In this document: positions 8,218 to 17,051 of the stretch, piece after piece | Layout of the letters: every line of letters begins with the position of its first letter | Numbering within the stretch: position 1 is the first letter of the stretch | Assembly: GCA_044464225.1 (NCBI GenBank) | Contig: JBIQLN010000015.1 | Span: forward strand, 1-64,000 | Direction of reading: 5' to 3' | Origin: 66-474 sp044464225 | Lineage (GTDB): Bacteria > Pseudomonadota > Gammaproteobacteria > Xanthomonadales > Rhodanobacteraceae | Length of the DNA: 64,000 nucleotides | The notes under the pieces: generated by a model | Told to the model about the DNA's origin: nothing | The model's input: only the letters and a program-made list of their open reading frames with translations | The model's database searches: none | Translations under genes and position numbers: made by a program

Positions 8218-9624
8218 TCAGCGTTCCGCCACTTTCCAGCGCGTGCCTTGCGGACCATCCTCGATCGCAATGCCCATGCCCGCGAGTTCATCGCGGATGG
8301 CGTCGGCACGCTTGAAATCCCTTGCGGCGCGTGCGGCGCGACGTGCTTCGATCAGGTTTCTGACATGCTCTGCATCCACCTCTTCGGTGCCGCGCTTGAA
8401 CCAGGCCTCGGGATCCTGTTGAAGCAGACCGAGCAACGCGCCACCGCCGAGCAGGTTGGCCTTGGCTGCCGCAAGGTTTGCACGCTCCTGCCCAGCGGGC
8501 GGCGTCGATGAATTTTCGAGGAGATGCCGGGCATATGCAGCGTCGTCATTGAGAAGCGCAAGTGCCCTCGGCGTGTTGAGGTCGTCTTCCAGCGCGTGTT
8601 CCATCTCGGCATTGCCGACCCTTGGCTCGACATCGAATTCGGCAAGGTTGCGCAGCGTGCCGTACAACCGGTCCAGCGTCGCGATGCTTTGCTCGATCAG
8701 CGCTTCCGACCAGTCCAGCGGCTGCCGGTAGTGCGCGGAGAGCAACGCGTAGCGCAGGGCTTCGGGCGGGTATTTCTCCAGCAGCGCGTGCAATTGCTTC
8801 ACGTTGCCGACCGACTTGCTCATCTTGGCGCCGCCGAAGGTAAGCATGCCGTTGTGCAGCCAGAAACGGGCGAAGGTTTTCGTGCCATGCGCGCAGCGCG
8901 ATTGCGCGATCTCGTTTTCGTGATGCGGAAACACGAGATCCACGCCGCCCGCGTGGATGTCGATCACGTCACCCAGGTGCGCGGCCGCCATCGCCGAGCA
9001 TTCGATGTGCCAGCCCGGCCGGCCGCGCCCCCAAGGGCTGTCCCAGCCGGGGAGGTCGGGCGTGGACGGTTTCCACAACACGAAATCGGCCGGGTTCTTC
9101 TTGTACGGGGCGACCTCGATGCGCGCGCCCGCGATCAGTTCGTCGGTCGAACGTCCCGAGAGTTTGCCGTAATCGGCGAACTTCGCCACGTCGAACAGGA
9201 CGTGACCCTCGGCGGCGTACGCATGGCCCGAGGCGATCAGGCTTTCGCACATCGCGACGATGGCCGCGATGTGCCGGGTCGCCAGCGGTTCCACGTCGGG
9301 TGGCGCCACGCCGAGCCTGGCCATGTCCTCGCGGTAAATCGCCGCATATCGGTCCGTGATGGCCGCGATCGGCACCCCGGCTTCGATCGCCGCGGCATTG
9401 ATCTTGTCGTCCACGTCCGTAATGTTGCGTGCGTACACCAGGCGCGGGTATTTGCGACGCAGCAGCCGCGCCAGCACGTCGAAGACGACCGGGCCGCGCG
9501 CATTGCCGATGTGGACGTAGCTGTAGACGGTCGGGCCGCACAGGTACATCGTCACCCGGCTGGGGTCGATCGGTTCGAACGTCTCGACGCGGCGGGAAAG
9601 CGAGTTGTAAAGGCGCAGGGCCAT
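8218..9624 (-). CDS. cysS: Cysteinyl-tRNA synthetase
   Basis: A 468-residue class I aminoacyl-tRNA synthetase. The HIGH-type motif is HIGNAR within MYLCGPTVYSYVHIGNAR, preceded by the zinc-ligand cysteine in CGPTVY. The second signature is KMSKS in GAKMSKSVGN (about residue 270). The zinc site continues with GWHIECSAMA and the HHENEIAQS segment. The C-terminal DALR and anticodon-binding regions are complete, ending near GTRWKVAER. Length is typical (about 460). The gene is monocistronic or co-transcribed with sufE downstream. Confidence 0.97.
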   Translation of the reverse strand: MALRLYNSLSRRVETFEPIDPSRVTMYLCGPTVYSYVHIGNARGPVVFDVLARLLRRKYPRLVYARNITDVDDKINAAAIEAGVPIAAITDRYAAIYREDMARLGVAPPDVEPLATRHIAAIVAMCESLIASGHAYAAEGHVLFDVAKFADYGKLSGRSTDELIAGARIEVAPYKKNPADFVLWKPSTPDLPGWDSPWGRGRPGWHIECSAMAAAHLGDVIDIHAGGVDLVFPHHENEIAQSRCAHGTKTFARFWLHNGMLTFGGAKMSKSVGNVKQLHALLEKYPPEALRYALLSAHYRQPLDWSEALIEQSIATLDRLYGTLRNLAEFDVEPRVGNAEMEHALEDDLNTPRALALLNDDAAYARHLLENSSTPPAGQERANLAAAKANLLGGGALLGLLQQDPEAWFKRGTEEVDAEHVRNLIEARRAARAARDFKRADAIRDELAGMGIAIEDGPQGTRWKVAER

Positions 9625-9772
9625 GGGTGTGATTGCCGTCGCGTTCGGGGCAAATAATCAAGCGATTTTATCAGGTTGGCTCCATGGCTTGAGCGTGGAT
9701 TCAGCATCGGCGTGGTTCAATGTGAACAACTCGTGATGAGCGAAGGGTCGCGTCCTCGCGGTGGACCAAGCC

Positions 9773-10300
9773 ATGTTGAAGATATTCATTGCGTCGTGCT
9801 CGCTGGCCTTCGCGGTGGCAGCCAATGCGCAGGGTTACCCGCCCCCGCCTCCTGCGGGGCAGGCGAACATCCATTACGGCTGGGCCGATGTGCTGCGGGT
9901 CGATCCCGTCTACGCAGCGGTCGCGCAGCCGCCGCCCCAGGAATGCTATCCGCAAACGGTCACGCGCCAGGACGACAACCACACCGGCGGCACGGTGCTG
10001 GGTGCGATCGTGGGCGGCGTGCTCGGCAGCACGGTCGGCAAGGGCGATGGCCGCAAGGCGGCGGCCGTGGCGGGTGCCGTCGCGGGCGGCGCCGTCGGCA
10101 ATCGCGTATCGGCCGCCCATGATCGCAGCTACACCACGCAGCAGACGGTGTGCCGGCCGGTCGCCAATTACGCGCCGCCGCAGCAGATCGTGGCTTATGA
10201 CGTGGAATACCGCTTCCGCGGCGAGGTGTACATGTCGCGGCTGCCTTACGATCCGGGTGAACGGTTGCGGGTGAGGGTCACCGTGGCGCCGGCCGAGTGA
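9773..10300 (+). CDS. Exported glycine-zipper (2TM) protein of unknown function
   Basis: A 175-residue exported protein. The ATG at 9773 gives a classic signal peptide (LKIFIASCSLAFAVAANAQG, cut after ANA). A Pro-rich linker follows, then a glycine-zipper segment around residues 80-115 (GAIVGGVLGSTVGKGDG and AVAGAVAGGAVGNRV) of the 2TM/SlyB type, which inserts in or associates with the outer membrane. The tail (residues 145-175) is charged and beta-like, ending RLRVRVTVAPAE. Related proteins are annotated as outer-membrane or 17-kDa-antigen-like, but no specific function is known. It sits alone in front of the arginine leader region. Confidence 0.8.
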   Translation: MLKIFIASCSLAFAVAANAQGYPPPPPAGQANIHYGWADVLRVDPVYAAVAQPPPQECYPQTVTRQDDNHTGGTVLGAIVGGVLGSTVGKGDGRKAAAVAGAVAGGAVGNRVSAAHDRSYTTQQTVCRPVANYAPPQQIVAYDVEYRFRGEVYMSRLPYDPGERLRVRVTVAPAE

Positions 10301-10413
10301 TGCGCCACGGTCGCGGCAGCGTCGAAGGGTGCTGGCGACAGGGTTCGCTTCGGGCAACCCTTGATGGCCGTCGTGGCTCGCCCGTCCACTCACCCGTCGG
10401 GCGGATTCGAGTT

Positions 10414-10442
10414 GCACCCATGTCACGGCTGTGCGAGGATGC
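10414..10442 (+). promoter_or_regulatory. Candidate promoter for the arginine operon leader
   Basis: TTGCAC (10414-10419) is followed after 17 bases by GAGGAT (10437-10442; three of six -10 positions). The predicted start near 10449 lies just before the leader ORF at 10467. The -35 is reasonable and the -10 is weak; no ArgR-type AT-rich box is seen nearby. Confidence 0.4.
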
Positions 10443-10466
10443 GCCCCTCACCGTCGAGTCGAAACG

Positions 10467-10574
10467 ATGACGACAGCCCTTCCCACTGACGTGATTGTCC
10501 TCACCAGCGCCCGCGCGGCGGCGGGGATGACTTCGCGCGCGCGCCGACCGGAACCTCCACATTCGGCCGGGTAG
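10467..10574 (+). CDS. Putative arginine leader peptide (35 aa) of an attenuator
   Basis: A short open frame of 35 codons with an ATG at 10467 and TAG at 10572-10574. Arg codons occur at position 16 and again as CGC-GCG-CGC-CGA at codons 24-27, so three Arg codons fall within four codons. These lie exactly on the 5' arm of an RNA stem (10539-10548 with 10578-10586). The next segment (10565-10572, overlapping the stop codon) can pair with the 5' arm of the terminator at 10603-10642. Such geometry is that of a ribosome-mediated attenuator. The product has no similarity I recognise and is probably not functional as a protein. The ribosome site is weak (CGAG). Confidence 0.5.
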   Translation: MTTALPTDVIVLTSARAAAGMTSRARRPEPPHSAG

Positions 10575-10620
10575 GCAGTCGCGCGCATTGGTGTTTGTAC
10601 CGAACGACAAAAACCCGGCC
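10539..10620 (+). promoter_or_regulatory. Candidate attenuator: mutually exclusive RNA stems before argF'
   Basis: Segment 1, GCGCGCCGAC (10539-10548, on the Arg codons), pairs with GTCGCGCGC (10578-10586) with one bulged C. Segment 2, GGCCGGGT (10565-10572), is a perfect 8-base complement of ACCCGGCC (10613-10620). The latter contains the GC part of the terminator's 5' arm. A ribosome waiting on the Arg codons would cover segment 1 and free segment 2 to form the antiterminator; a ribosome at the stop codon would cover segment 2 and let the terminator form. Seen in the sequence; the regulatory outcome is inferred. Confidence 0.5.
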
Positions 10621-10642
10621 TTCGTGCCGGGTTTTTCGTTTT
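10603..10642 (+). terminator. Rho-independent terminator between leader ORF and argF'
   Basis: AAAAACCCGGC (10609-10619) pairs with GCCGGGTTTTT (10626-10636) around a CTTCGT loop, and the stem extends outward through AACG/CGTT with a two-base bulge. T-rich sequence (TTTTTCGTTTT) completes a strong intrinsic terminator. It lies 35 bases after the leader stop codon and 98 bases before the argF' start, so it would stop transcription before the arginine genes. It might alternatively only end the glycine-zipper gene's transcript, more than 300 bases upstream. Confidence 0.88.
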
Positions 10643-10733
10643 GGTCATCCCGGCCGGGGGAAGCGAATCCCGGACCCCGCGGATGGAGAACAGCCATCCA
10701 TGACCGCCCTTCACAACACAGCATGGACCATTC

Positions 10734-11801
10734 GTGACCATCCGCCATTTCATCACCACCCAGGACTGGAGCCGCGCCGAGATCGACGCATTGCTGGACC
10801 AGGCCGCCGCGTTCAAGCGATCGCCCGCCGGCCCGCAATTGGCGGGCAAATCCGTGGCGCTGTTGTTCTTCAATCCATCCATGCGGACGCGCACCAGCTT
10901 TGAATTGGGAGCGTTCCAGTTGGGTGGCCACGCAGTGGTGTTGTCGCCGGGCAAGGATGCGTGGCCGATCGAATTCGACACGGGCACGGTGATGGACGGC
11001 GAAGCCGAGGAACACGTCGCCGAAGTCGCACGCGTGTTGTCGCGTTATGCGGATCTGATCGCGGTGCGGGCGTTTCCGAAATTCAAGGACTGGTCCATCG
11101 ATCGCGAGGATCGGGTGATCAAGGCGTTCGCGAAATACGCCACGGTGCCGGTGATCAACATGGAAACCGTCACGCACCCGTGCCAGGAACTCGCGCATGC
11201 GCTGGCGCTTCGCGAACATCTGGGTGAACTTCGCCGCAGGAAATACGTACTGACCTGGACGTACCATCCGAAGCCGCTCAATACCGCGGTCGCCAATTCC
11301 GCCTTGCTGATCGCGACGAAGATGGGCATGGACGTGACGCTCTTGTGCCCGACGCCGGACTACGTGCTGGACGAACGCTACATGGCGTTCGGCGAACAGA
11401 ACGCGCGGGAGAACGGCGGTTCCTTGCGCGTGACGCACGACATCGAAGATGCCTACCGCGGCGCGGACGCCGTGTACGCCAAGAGCTGGGGCGCATTGCC
11501 GTATTTCGGCCGTTGGGAAGATGAAAAACCGATCCGTGATGCGCACAGACATTTCATCGTCGACGAGACCAAGATGGCGCTGACGAACGGCGCGGTGTTC
11601 AGTCATTGCCTGCCATTGCGCCGCAACGTGAAGGCTACCGACGCGGTGATGGACGCGCCGTACTGCATTGCGATCGACGAAGCGGAAAACCGCCTGCACG
11701 TGCAGAAAGCCGTGATGGCCAGCCTTGCTGCGCAACCCCGGATCCGCGAACGGGAATCGACAAGCCGTTCCTCCGGCACGACACGGCATTCGAACCCATG
11801 A
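10734..11801 (+). CDS. argF': N-acetylornithine carbamoyltransferase (AOTCase)
   Basis: A 355-residue transcarbamylase of the Xanthomonas type, making N-acetylcitrulline from N-acetylornithine and carbamoyl phosphate. The carbamoyl-phosphate motif is FFNPSMRTRTSFELGA (S49-S55). The family-specific segment THPCQELAHALALRE replaces the HPxQxLAD of ordinary ornithine carbamoyltransferases. The GTG at 10734 is used as start. The 3' end overlaps the next gene's ATG (ATGA at 11798-11801), and the last ~20 residues are an Arg/Ser-rich tail longer than in the ~339-residue Xanthomonas enzyme. It is the first gene of the arginine operon. Confidence 0.93.
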   Translation: MTIRHFITTQDWSRAEIDALLDQAAAFKRSPAGPQLAGKSVALLFFNPSMRTRTSFELGAFQLGGHAVVLSPGKDAWPIEFDTGTVMDGEAEEHVAEVARVLSRYADLIAVRAFPKFKDWSIDREDRVIKAFAKYATVPVINMETVTHPCQELAHALALREHLGELRRRKYVLTWTYHPKPLNTAVANSALLIATKMGMDVTLLCPTPDYVLDERYMAFGEQNARENGGSLRVTHDIEDAYRGADAVYAKSWGALPYFGRWEDEKPIRDAHRHFIVDETKMALTNGAVFSHCLPLRRNVKATDAVMDAPYCIAIDEAENRLHVQKAVMASLAAQPRIRERESTSRSSGTTRHSNP

Positions 11802-12271
11802 ACCATGCACACACTTATCGCGTGAACGTCGAATGGACGGGTAACCACGGCACAGGCACCGACGGTTACCGCAACTACGGACGCGAACACGTGATCCGTA
11901 TCGACGGCAAGCCCGACATCGCGGGTTCGTCCGATCCGACGTTCCGCGGCGACGCCGCGAAGCACAATCCCGAAGACATGCTGGTCGCCGCGCTTTCCAC
12001 CTGCCACATGCTGGCCTACCTGCACGTCGCCACGCTCGCGGGCGTGGTGGTGACGGCCTACACCGACGCCGCGGAAGGCACGATGGTGACCGAGGGCAAC
12101 GGCGGCCACTTCACCGAAGTGGTGCTTCGCCCGGTGGTGACGATCACCGCGGGAAGCGATGCCGCCAAGGCGGAAGCCGCGCACGAGGATGCGCACCACG
12201 CCTGTTTCATCGCGGCGTCCGTCAATTTCCCGGTGCGCTGCGAGCCCCGCATCGTCATCGAAAAAGCCTGA
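11798..12271 (+). CDS. OsmC/Ohr family peroxiredoxin-like protein
   Basis: A 157-residue OsmC-family protein. The two redox cysteines are in LSTCHMLAYLH and HHACFIAASV; the N-terminal EWTGNHGTGTDGYRNYGR matches the YhfA/OsmC-like clan more than Ohr. The start ATG (11798) overlaps the argF' stop, so the gene is translationally coupled inside the arginine operon. Family members reduce organic peroxides, but this subgroup's substrate is unknown. Why it lies between argF' and argG is unclear; it is probably co-expressed with arginine synthesis by position alone. A 19-base gap separates it from argG. Confidence 0.9.
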   Translation: MNHAHTYRVNVEWTGNHGTGTDGYRNYGREHVIRIDGKPDIAGSSDPTFRGDAAKHNPEDMLVAALSTCHMLAYLHVATLAGVVVTAYTDAAEGTMVTEGNGGHFTEVVLRPVVTITAGSDAAKAEAAHEDAHHACFIAASVNFPVRCEPRIVIEKA

Positions 12272-12290
12272 TTCCCGCAGGACATCAATC

Positions 12291-13481
12291 ATGAGCAAGG
12301 ACATCGTTCTCGCCTTTTCAGGCGGCCTCGACACCAGCTTCTGCGTACCCTATCTCGCGGAGCGCGGCTGGTCGGTGCACACCGTCTTCGCCGACACCGG
12401 CGGCGTCGGCGAAGACGAACTGGCGTACATCGAGGCGCGTGCGAAAGAGTTGGGCGTGGCTTCCCACGTCACCATCGATGGCGGTCCGGCGCTTTGGGAA
12501 CACTTCGTCAAGCCGTTCGTGTGGGCGGGCGAGGGTTACCAGGGCCAGTATCCGTTGCTGGTGTCCGATCGTTACCTGATCGTCGAGGCGGTGATCAAGC
12601 GCGCAGCCGAACTGGGCACCCGCTCCATCGCGCACGGCTGCACGGGGATGGGCAACGACCAGGTGCGTTTCGACCTGACGGTGAAGGCGCTGGGTGATTT
12701 CGACATCGTTGCGCCGATCCGGGAAATCCAGAAGGAGCACACGGCGGTCCGCGCGTACGAACAGGAATACCTGAAGCAGCGCGGCTTCGACGTCCGCGCG
12801 AAACAGCAGGCCTACACCATCAACGAAAACCTGCTGGGCGTGACGCTCTCCGGGGGGGAGATCGATCGCTGGCAGGCTCCGGGCGAAGAAGCACGCGGCT
12901 GGTGCAGGCCGAGTGGCGAATGGCCCTCCGAACCCCTGCGGGTGAAGATCGGGTTTGCCCGTGGCGAGGCGCATACCCTGAACGGTGAACGCATCGTCGG
13001 GCACATGCTGTTGGCCAGGTTGAACCAACTGTTCGCGGAGTACGGGGTCGGCCGTGGCCTCTACACCGGCGACACCACCATCGGCTTGAAAGGCCGCATC
13101 GTGTATGAAGCACCGGGCCTCGCCGCCCTGCTTGCCGCGCATCGCGCGCTCGAGGAAGCCGTATTGAGCAAGCACCAGAACCGGTTCAAGCCGGACGTGG
13201 CCCGGAAATGGGTGGAACTGGTGTACGAAGGGTTTTTCCATGACCCGCTCAAGGCGGATCTCGAAGCGTTCCTGGAATCCAGCCAGCGCTGTGTGGAAGG
13301 CGAAGTCACGCTTGAAACGCGGGGCGGTCGCGTTGACGCCGTGGCGGTGGCATCGAGCCATCTCCTCAACGCGGGCGGCGCGACCTACGCGCAGGCGGCC
13401 GACTGGGGCGTGGCCGAAGCGGAAGGCTTCATCAAGCTGTTCGGGATGAGTTCGACACTGTGGGCGGAGGTCAACCGTTGA
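12291..13481 (+). CDS. argG: Argininosuccinate synthase
   Basis: A 396-residue argininosuccinate synthase, joining citrulline and aspartate with ATP. The N-type ATP pyrophosphatase loop is AFSGGLDTSFCVPYLAERG (residues 7-25). Citrulline and aspartate contacts lie in HGCTGMGNDQVRFDLT. The ATG at 12291 is chosen because similarity starts there. The sequence departs from the E. coli type, with segments such as KPFVWAGEGYQGQYPLLVSD and GEEARGWCRPSGEWP, which fits the xanthomonad branch. The stop TGA overlaps the ATG of the next gene (TGATG). Confidence 0.95.
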   Translation: MSKDIVLAFSGGLDTSFCVPYLAERGWSVHTVFADTGGVGEDELAYIEARAKELGVASHVTIDGGPALWEHFVKPFVWAGEGYQGQYPLLVSDRYLIVEAVIKRAAELGTRSIAHGCTGMGNDQVRFDLTVKALGDFDIVAPIREIQKEHTAVRAYEQEYLKQRGFDVRAKQQAYTINENLLGVTLSGGEIDRWQAPGEEARGWCRPSGEWPSEPLRVKIGFARGEAHTLNGERIVGHMLLARLNQLFAEYGVGRGLYTGDTTIGLKGRIVYEAPGLAALLAAHRALEEAVLSKHQNRFKPDVARKWVELVYEGFFHDPLKADLEAFLESSQRCVEGEVTLETRGGRVDAVAVASSHLLNAGGATYAQAADWGVAEAEGFIKLFGMSSTLWAEVNR

Positions 13482-14575
13482 TGGACGCGCTGCTGGACGC
13501 GACGCTTGTGCATCTCCGCGCGCTGGTCGGTTTCGATACGCGAAACCCGCCGCGCGCGATCGGCACGGGCGGGGCGTTCGCTTATTTGCGTGCGCAATTG
13601 CCGGATTTCGACGTCGAAGTGAGCGACCACGGTGCGGGCGCGGTCAGCCTGTTCGCGACCCGGGGGCGCCCGAAGCTGCTGTTCAACGTGCACCTGGACA
13701 CCGTCCCGGATTCACCGCAATGGAGCGCCAGTCCATTCGAATTGCGCGTGGGTGGGGACCGCGCCATCGGGCTGGGCGCGTGCGACATCAAGGGGGCGGC
13801 GGCGGCCCTGCTTGCGACGGCGAACGCGTCGAACGGCGACATGGCACTGCTGTTCACGACGGACGAGGAGGGCGCCGATCCGCGATGCATCAAGGCGTTC
13901 CTGGAGAACCGGCCGGTGTTCGCGGGCGTCATTGTCGCCGAACCCACGCGCTGCAAGGCGGTGCTCGCGCATCGCGGCATCCAGTCGGTGCGTGCGCGTT
14001 TCGAAGGCCGTGCGGGGCACGCATCGGCCGCGCAGAAGCCGACCGACAGCGCCTTGCATCAGGTCGTGCGCTGGAGCGCCGCGGCACTGGATTTCGCCGA
14101 ATCGCAGTCGGCGGACAGTTTCGGCGGATTGCGTGGCATGCGGTTCAACCTCGGCCGGGTCGAGGGCGGCATCAAGGCCAACGTGATCGCGCCGGAAGCC
14201 GAGCTCCGTTTCGGGATGAGGCCGTTGCCATCGGTGGACATGGATCGGTTGCTGGAGAATCTCCGCACGCTGGTCGATCCGGTACCCGTGGCGTTCGAAG
14301 AGGCGTTTCGCGGCCCGCCGTTGCCGGCCCACGCGGCCGATGCGGCGTCGCGCCTGCGCGAGGCGCGCGCGCTCGCCCAGGCCTTGGGCATCCCCGTCGG
14401 CGGCGCCGTCGATTTCTGGACGGAAGCGGCACTTTTCTCGAAAGCCGGTTGCACCGCCCTGGTGTACGGCCCCGGCGACATCGCGCAGGCGCACGGCGCC
14501 GACGAATGGGTGGCGCTGGATGAGCTCGAAGCGGCGGCACGAACGTATCTGCGAATCACGGAGAAATCGCCATGA
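13481..14575 (+). CDS. argE': M20 deacetylase: N-acetylcitrulline (acetylornithine) deacetylase
   Basis: A 364-residue M20-family zinc hydrolase. Metal ligands lie in NVHLDTVPD, GACDIKGAAA, TTDEEG and VAEPT, with the dimerisation domain in the middle (about 175-285). In Xanthomonas the AOTCase product N-acetylcitrulline is deacetylated by such an enzyme, so by context this protein releases citrulline rather than ornithine. The ATG at 13481 overlaps the argG stop by one base. The 3' end overlaps the start of a 29-codon micro-ORF (ATGA at 14572-14575). Substrate choice is inferred from the operon and not visible in the sequence. Confidence 0.9.
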   Translation: MDALLDATLVHLRALVGFDTRNPPRAIGTGGAFAYLRAQLPDFDVEVSDHGAGAVSLFATRGRPKLLFNVHLDTVPDSPQWSASPFELRVGGDRAIGLGACDIKGAAAALLATANASNGDMALLFTTDEEGADPRCIKAFLENRPVFAGVIVAEPTRCKAVLAHRGIQSVRARFEGRAGHASAAQKPTDSALHQVVRWSAAALDFAESQSADSFGGLRGMRFNLGRVEGGIKANVIAPEAELRFGMRPLPSVDMDRLLENLRTLVDPVPVAFEEAFRGPPLPAHAADAASRLREARALAQALGIPVGGAVDFWTEAALFSKAGCTALVYGPGDIAQAHGADEWVALDELEAAARTYLRITEKSP

Positions 14576-14661
14576 ACCGTCTTGTCCCGGAAAACGCCGG
14601 CGTCACCCCGGAAGCCGTCGTGCGGCGCCATCGGAGGTCGCTTCCGGTGGTCCACGCGTGA
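14572..14661 (+). CDS. Arg-rich micro-ORF between argE' and argB (possible leader peptide)
   Basis: A 29-codon open frame whose ATG overlaps the argE' stop codon (ATGA), so terminating ribosomes could re-initiate on it. It encodes five Arg in 29 residues, four of them in VRRHRRS (CGG CGC CAT CGG AGG). That run sits in the loop of a perfect 8-bp hairpin, CCGGAAGC (14608-14615) with GCTTCCGG (14640-14647). The stop at 14659-14661 lies 13 bases before the argB ATG and overlaps its ribosome site (GAGG). It may couple or meter translation of the feedback-controlled kinase/synthase. It may also be a chance frame, since 29 codons is short and GC-rich DNA is open often. Confidence 0.35.
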   Translation: MNRLVPENAGVTPEAVVRRHRRSLPVVHA

Positions 14662-14674
14662 GGATGCGATCGCC

Positions 14675-16007
14675 ATGAGCGAGGTCCGCAACACGATCGT
14701 GCGCCTGCTGTCGGCGATGGGCAGCGCGCGCGAGATCCAGCAGTACCTGAAGCGCTTTTCGCAGCTCGATGCGAAGCGTTTTGCCGTGGTCAAGGTCGGC
14801 GGCGCGGTGCTGCGGGATGACCTGGCCGAGCTGGCCTCGTCGTTGACGTTCCTGCAGCGGGTGGGGTTGACGCCGATCGTCGTGCACGGCGCCGGTCCGC
14901 AGCTCGATGACGAACTCGCGAATGCCGGCATCGAGAAGCGCACGGTCAACGGGCTGCGCGTGACACCGCCGGCAGCGCTCGGCATCGTGCGGCGCGTGTT
15001 CCACCAGCAAAACCTTGCCCTGGTCGATGCGCTGCACGCGATGGACACGCGCGCGACGTCGGTGGTGTCCGGGGTGTTCGCCGCGGACTGGCTGGACCGC
15101 GAGAATTGCGGGTTGGTCGGCAGGGTCCGGCGCATCGAACTCGCACCCATCGAGGCGAGCCTGCGCATGGGCGCGATTCCCATCATCGCCAGCCTTGGCG
15201 AAACTGAGGAGGGCCAGATCCTCAACGTCAACGCCGACTTCGCGGCCAACGAACTGGTGCGCGTGCTGCAGCCGTACAAGATCGTGTTCCTGACCGGCAC
15301 GGGGGGGCTGTTGGATGGCGCCGGCAGGGTCATCGATTCGATCAACCTGTCCACCGAGTACGATCACCTGATGGCGCAGCCCTGGGTCTCGGGCGGCATG
15401 CGGCTGAAGCTGGAGCAGGTCGCGGACCTGTTGCACGACTTGCCCCTTGCATCGTCGGTGTCGATCACGCGACCGTCGGAATTGGCCAAGGAATTGTTCA
15501 CCCACAAGGGTTCCGGCACGCTCGTGCGGCGCGGTGAAAAGGTGCTTCGCTTCGAATCGTGGGATGGCGTCGACAAGGACCGGATGCGCGCGTTGATCGA
15601 CTCCAGCTTCGCACCGCGTCACCTGGCGGACGACTACTTCGGGCGCACCCGCCCCTATCGCGTATATGTGAGCGAGAACTACCGGACGGCGATGATCCTG
15701 ACGCTGGAGGATGTCGATGCAGGGCAGGGGCTGCCTTACCTCGACAAATTCGCGGTGCTCGAAGATGCGCAGGGCGAAGGCCTCGGCCGTGCCGTATGGC
15801 AGGTCATGCAAGCGGAGAACCCGAGGCTGTTCTGGCGCTCGCGCCACGGCAACCGCATCAACGCGTTCTATCACGAACAATCGGATGGCTGCTTCAAGAC
15901 GCCCGGATTCAAGGTCTTCTGGTATGGCCTCGCAGCCGATTTCGGAACCATCGAGCGCTGCGTGGCGCATTGCGTGCAGCGGAAAGCCACCCTGATCGAA
16001 GAAAGCC

Positions 16008-16018
<11 letters not shown>
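14675..16018 (+). CDS. argB: Bifunctional N-acetylglutamate kinase / synthase (NAGK-NAGS fusion)
   Basis: A 447-residue fusion, the same length as the characterised Xanthomonas campestris enzyme when started at ATG 14675. Residues ~1-290 form an amino-acid kinase domain (FAVVKVGGAVLRDD, IVVHGAGPQLDDELAN, FLTGTGGLLDGAG, WVSGGMRLKLEQVADLL) that phosphorylates N-acetylglutamate. Residues ~300-447 form a GNAT acetyltransferase domain (RVYVSENYRTAMIL, AQGEGLGRAVWQVM, HGNRINAFYHEQSDG) that makes N-acetylglutamate from acetyl-CoA and glutamate. This type lies on the vertebrate-like NAGS branch and is arginine-inhibited in studied members. It is the first and second step of the pathway and the expected control point. 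Confidence 0.95.
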
Positions 16019-16976
<958 letters not shown>

Positions 16977-17051
16977 CAGCGTGCACGAGTCCGCGCGCCC
17001 ATCGGCCATACCGAAGGCTGCCACATCCACTCCAACCCACCACAGGACATC

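Noticed and set aside
10643..10733. A second regulatory RNA or small gene between the terminator and argF'
   Set aside because: The 91 bases contain a GTCATCCCGG repeat-like start and GC-rich sequence but no frame with a ribosome site and no stable T-tailed hairpin.
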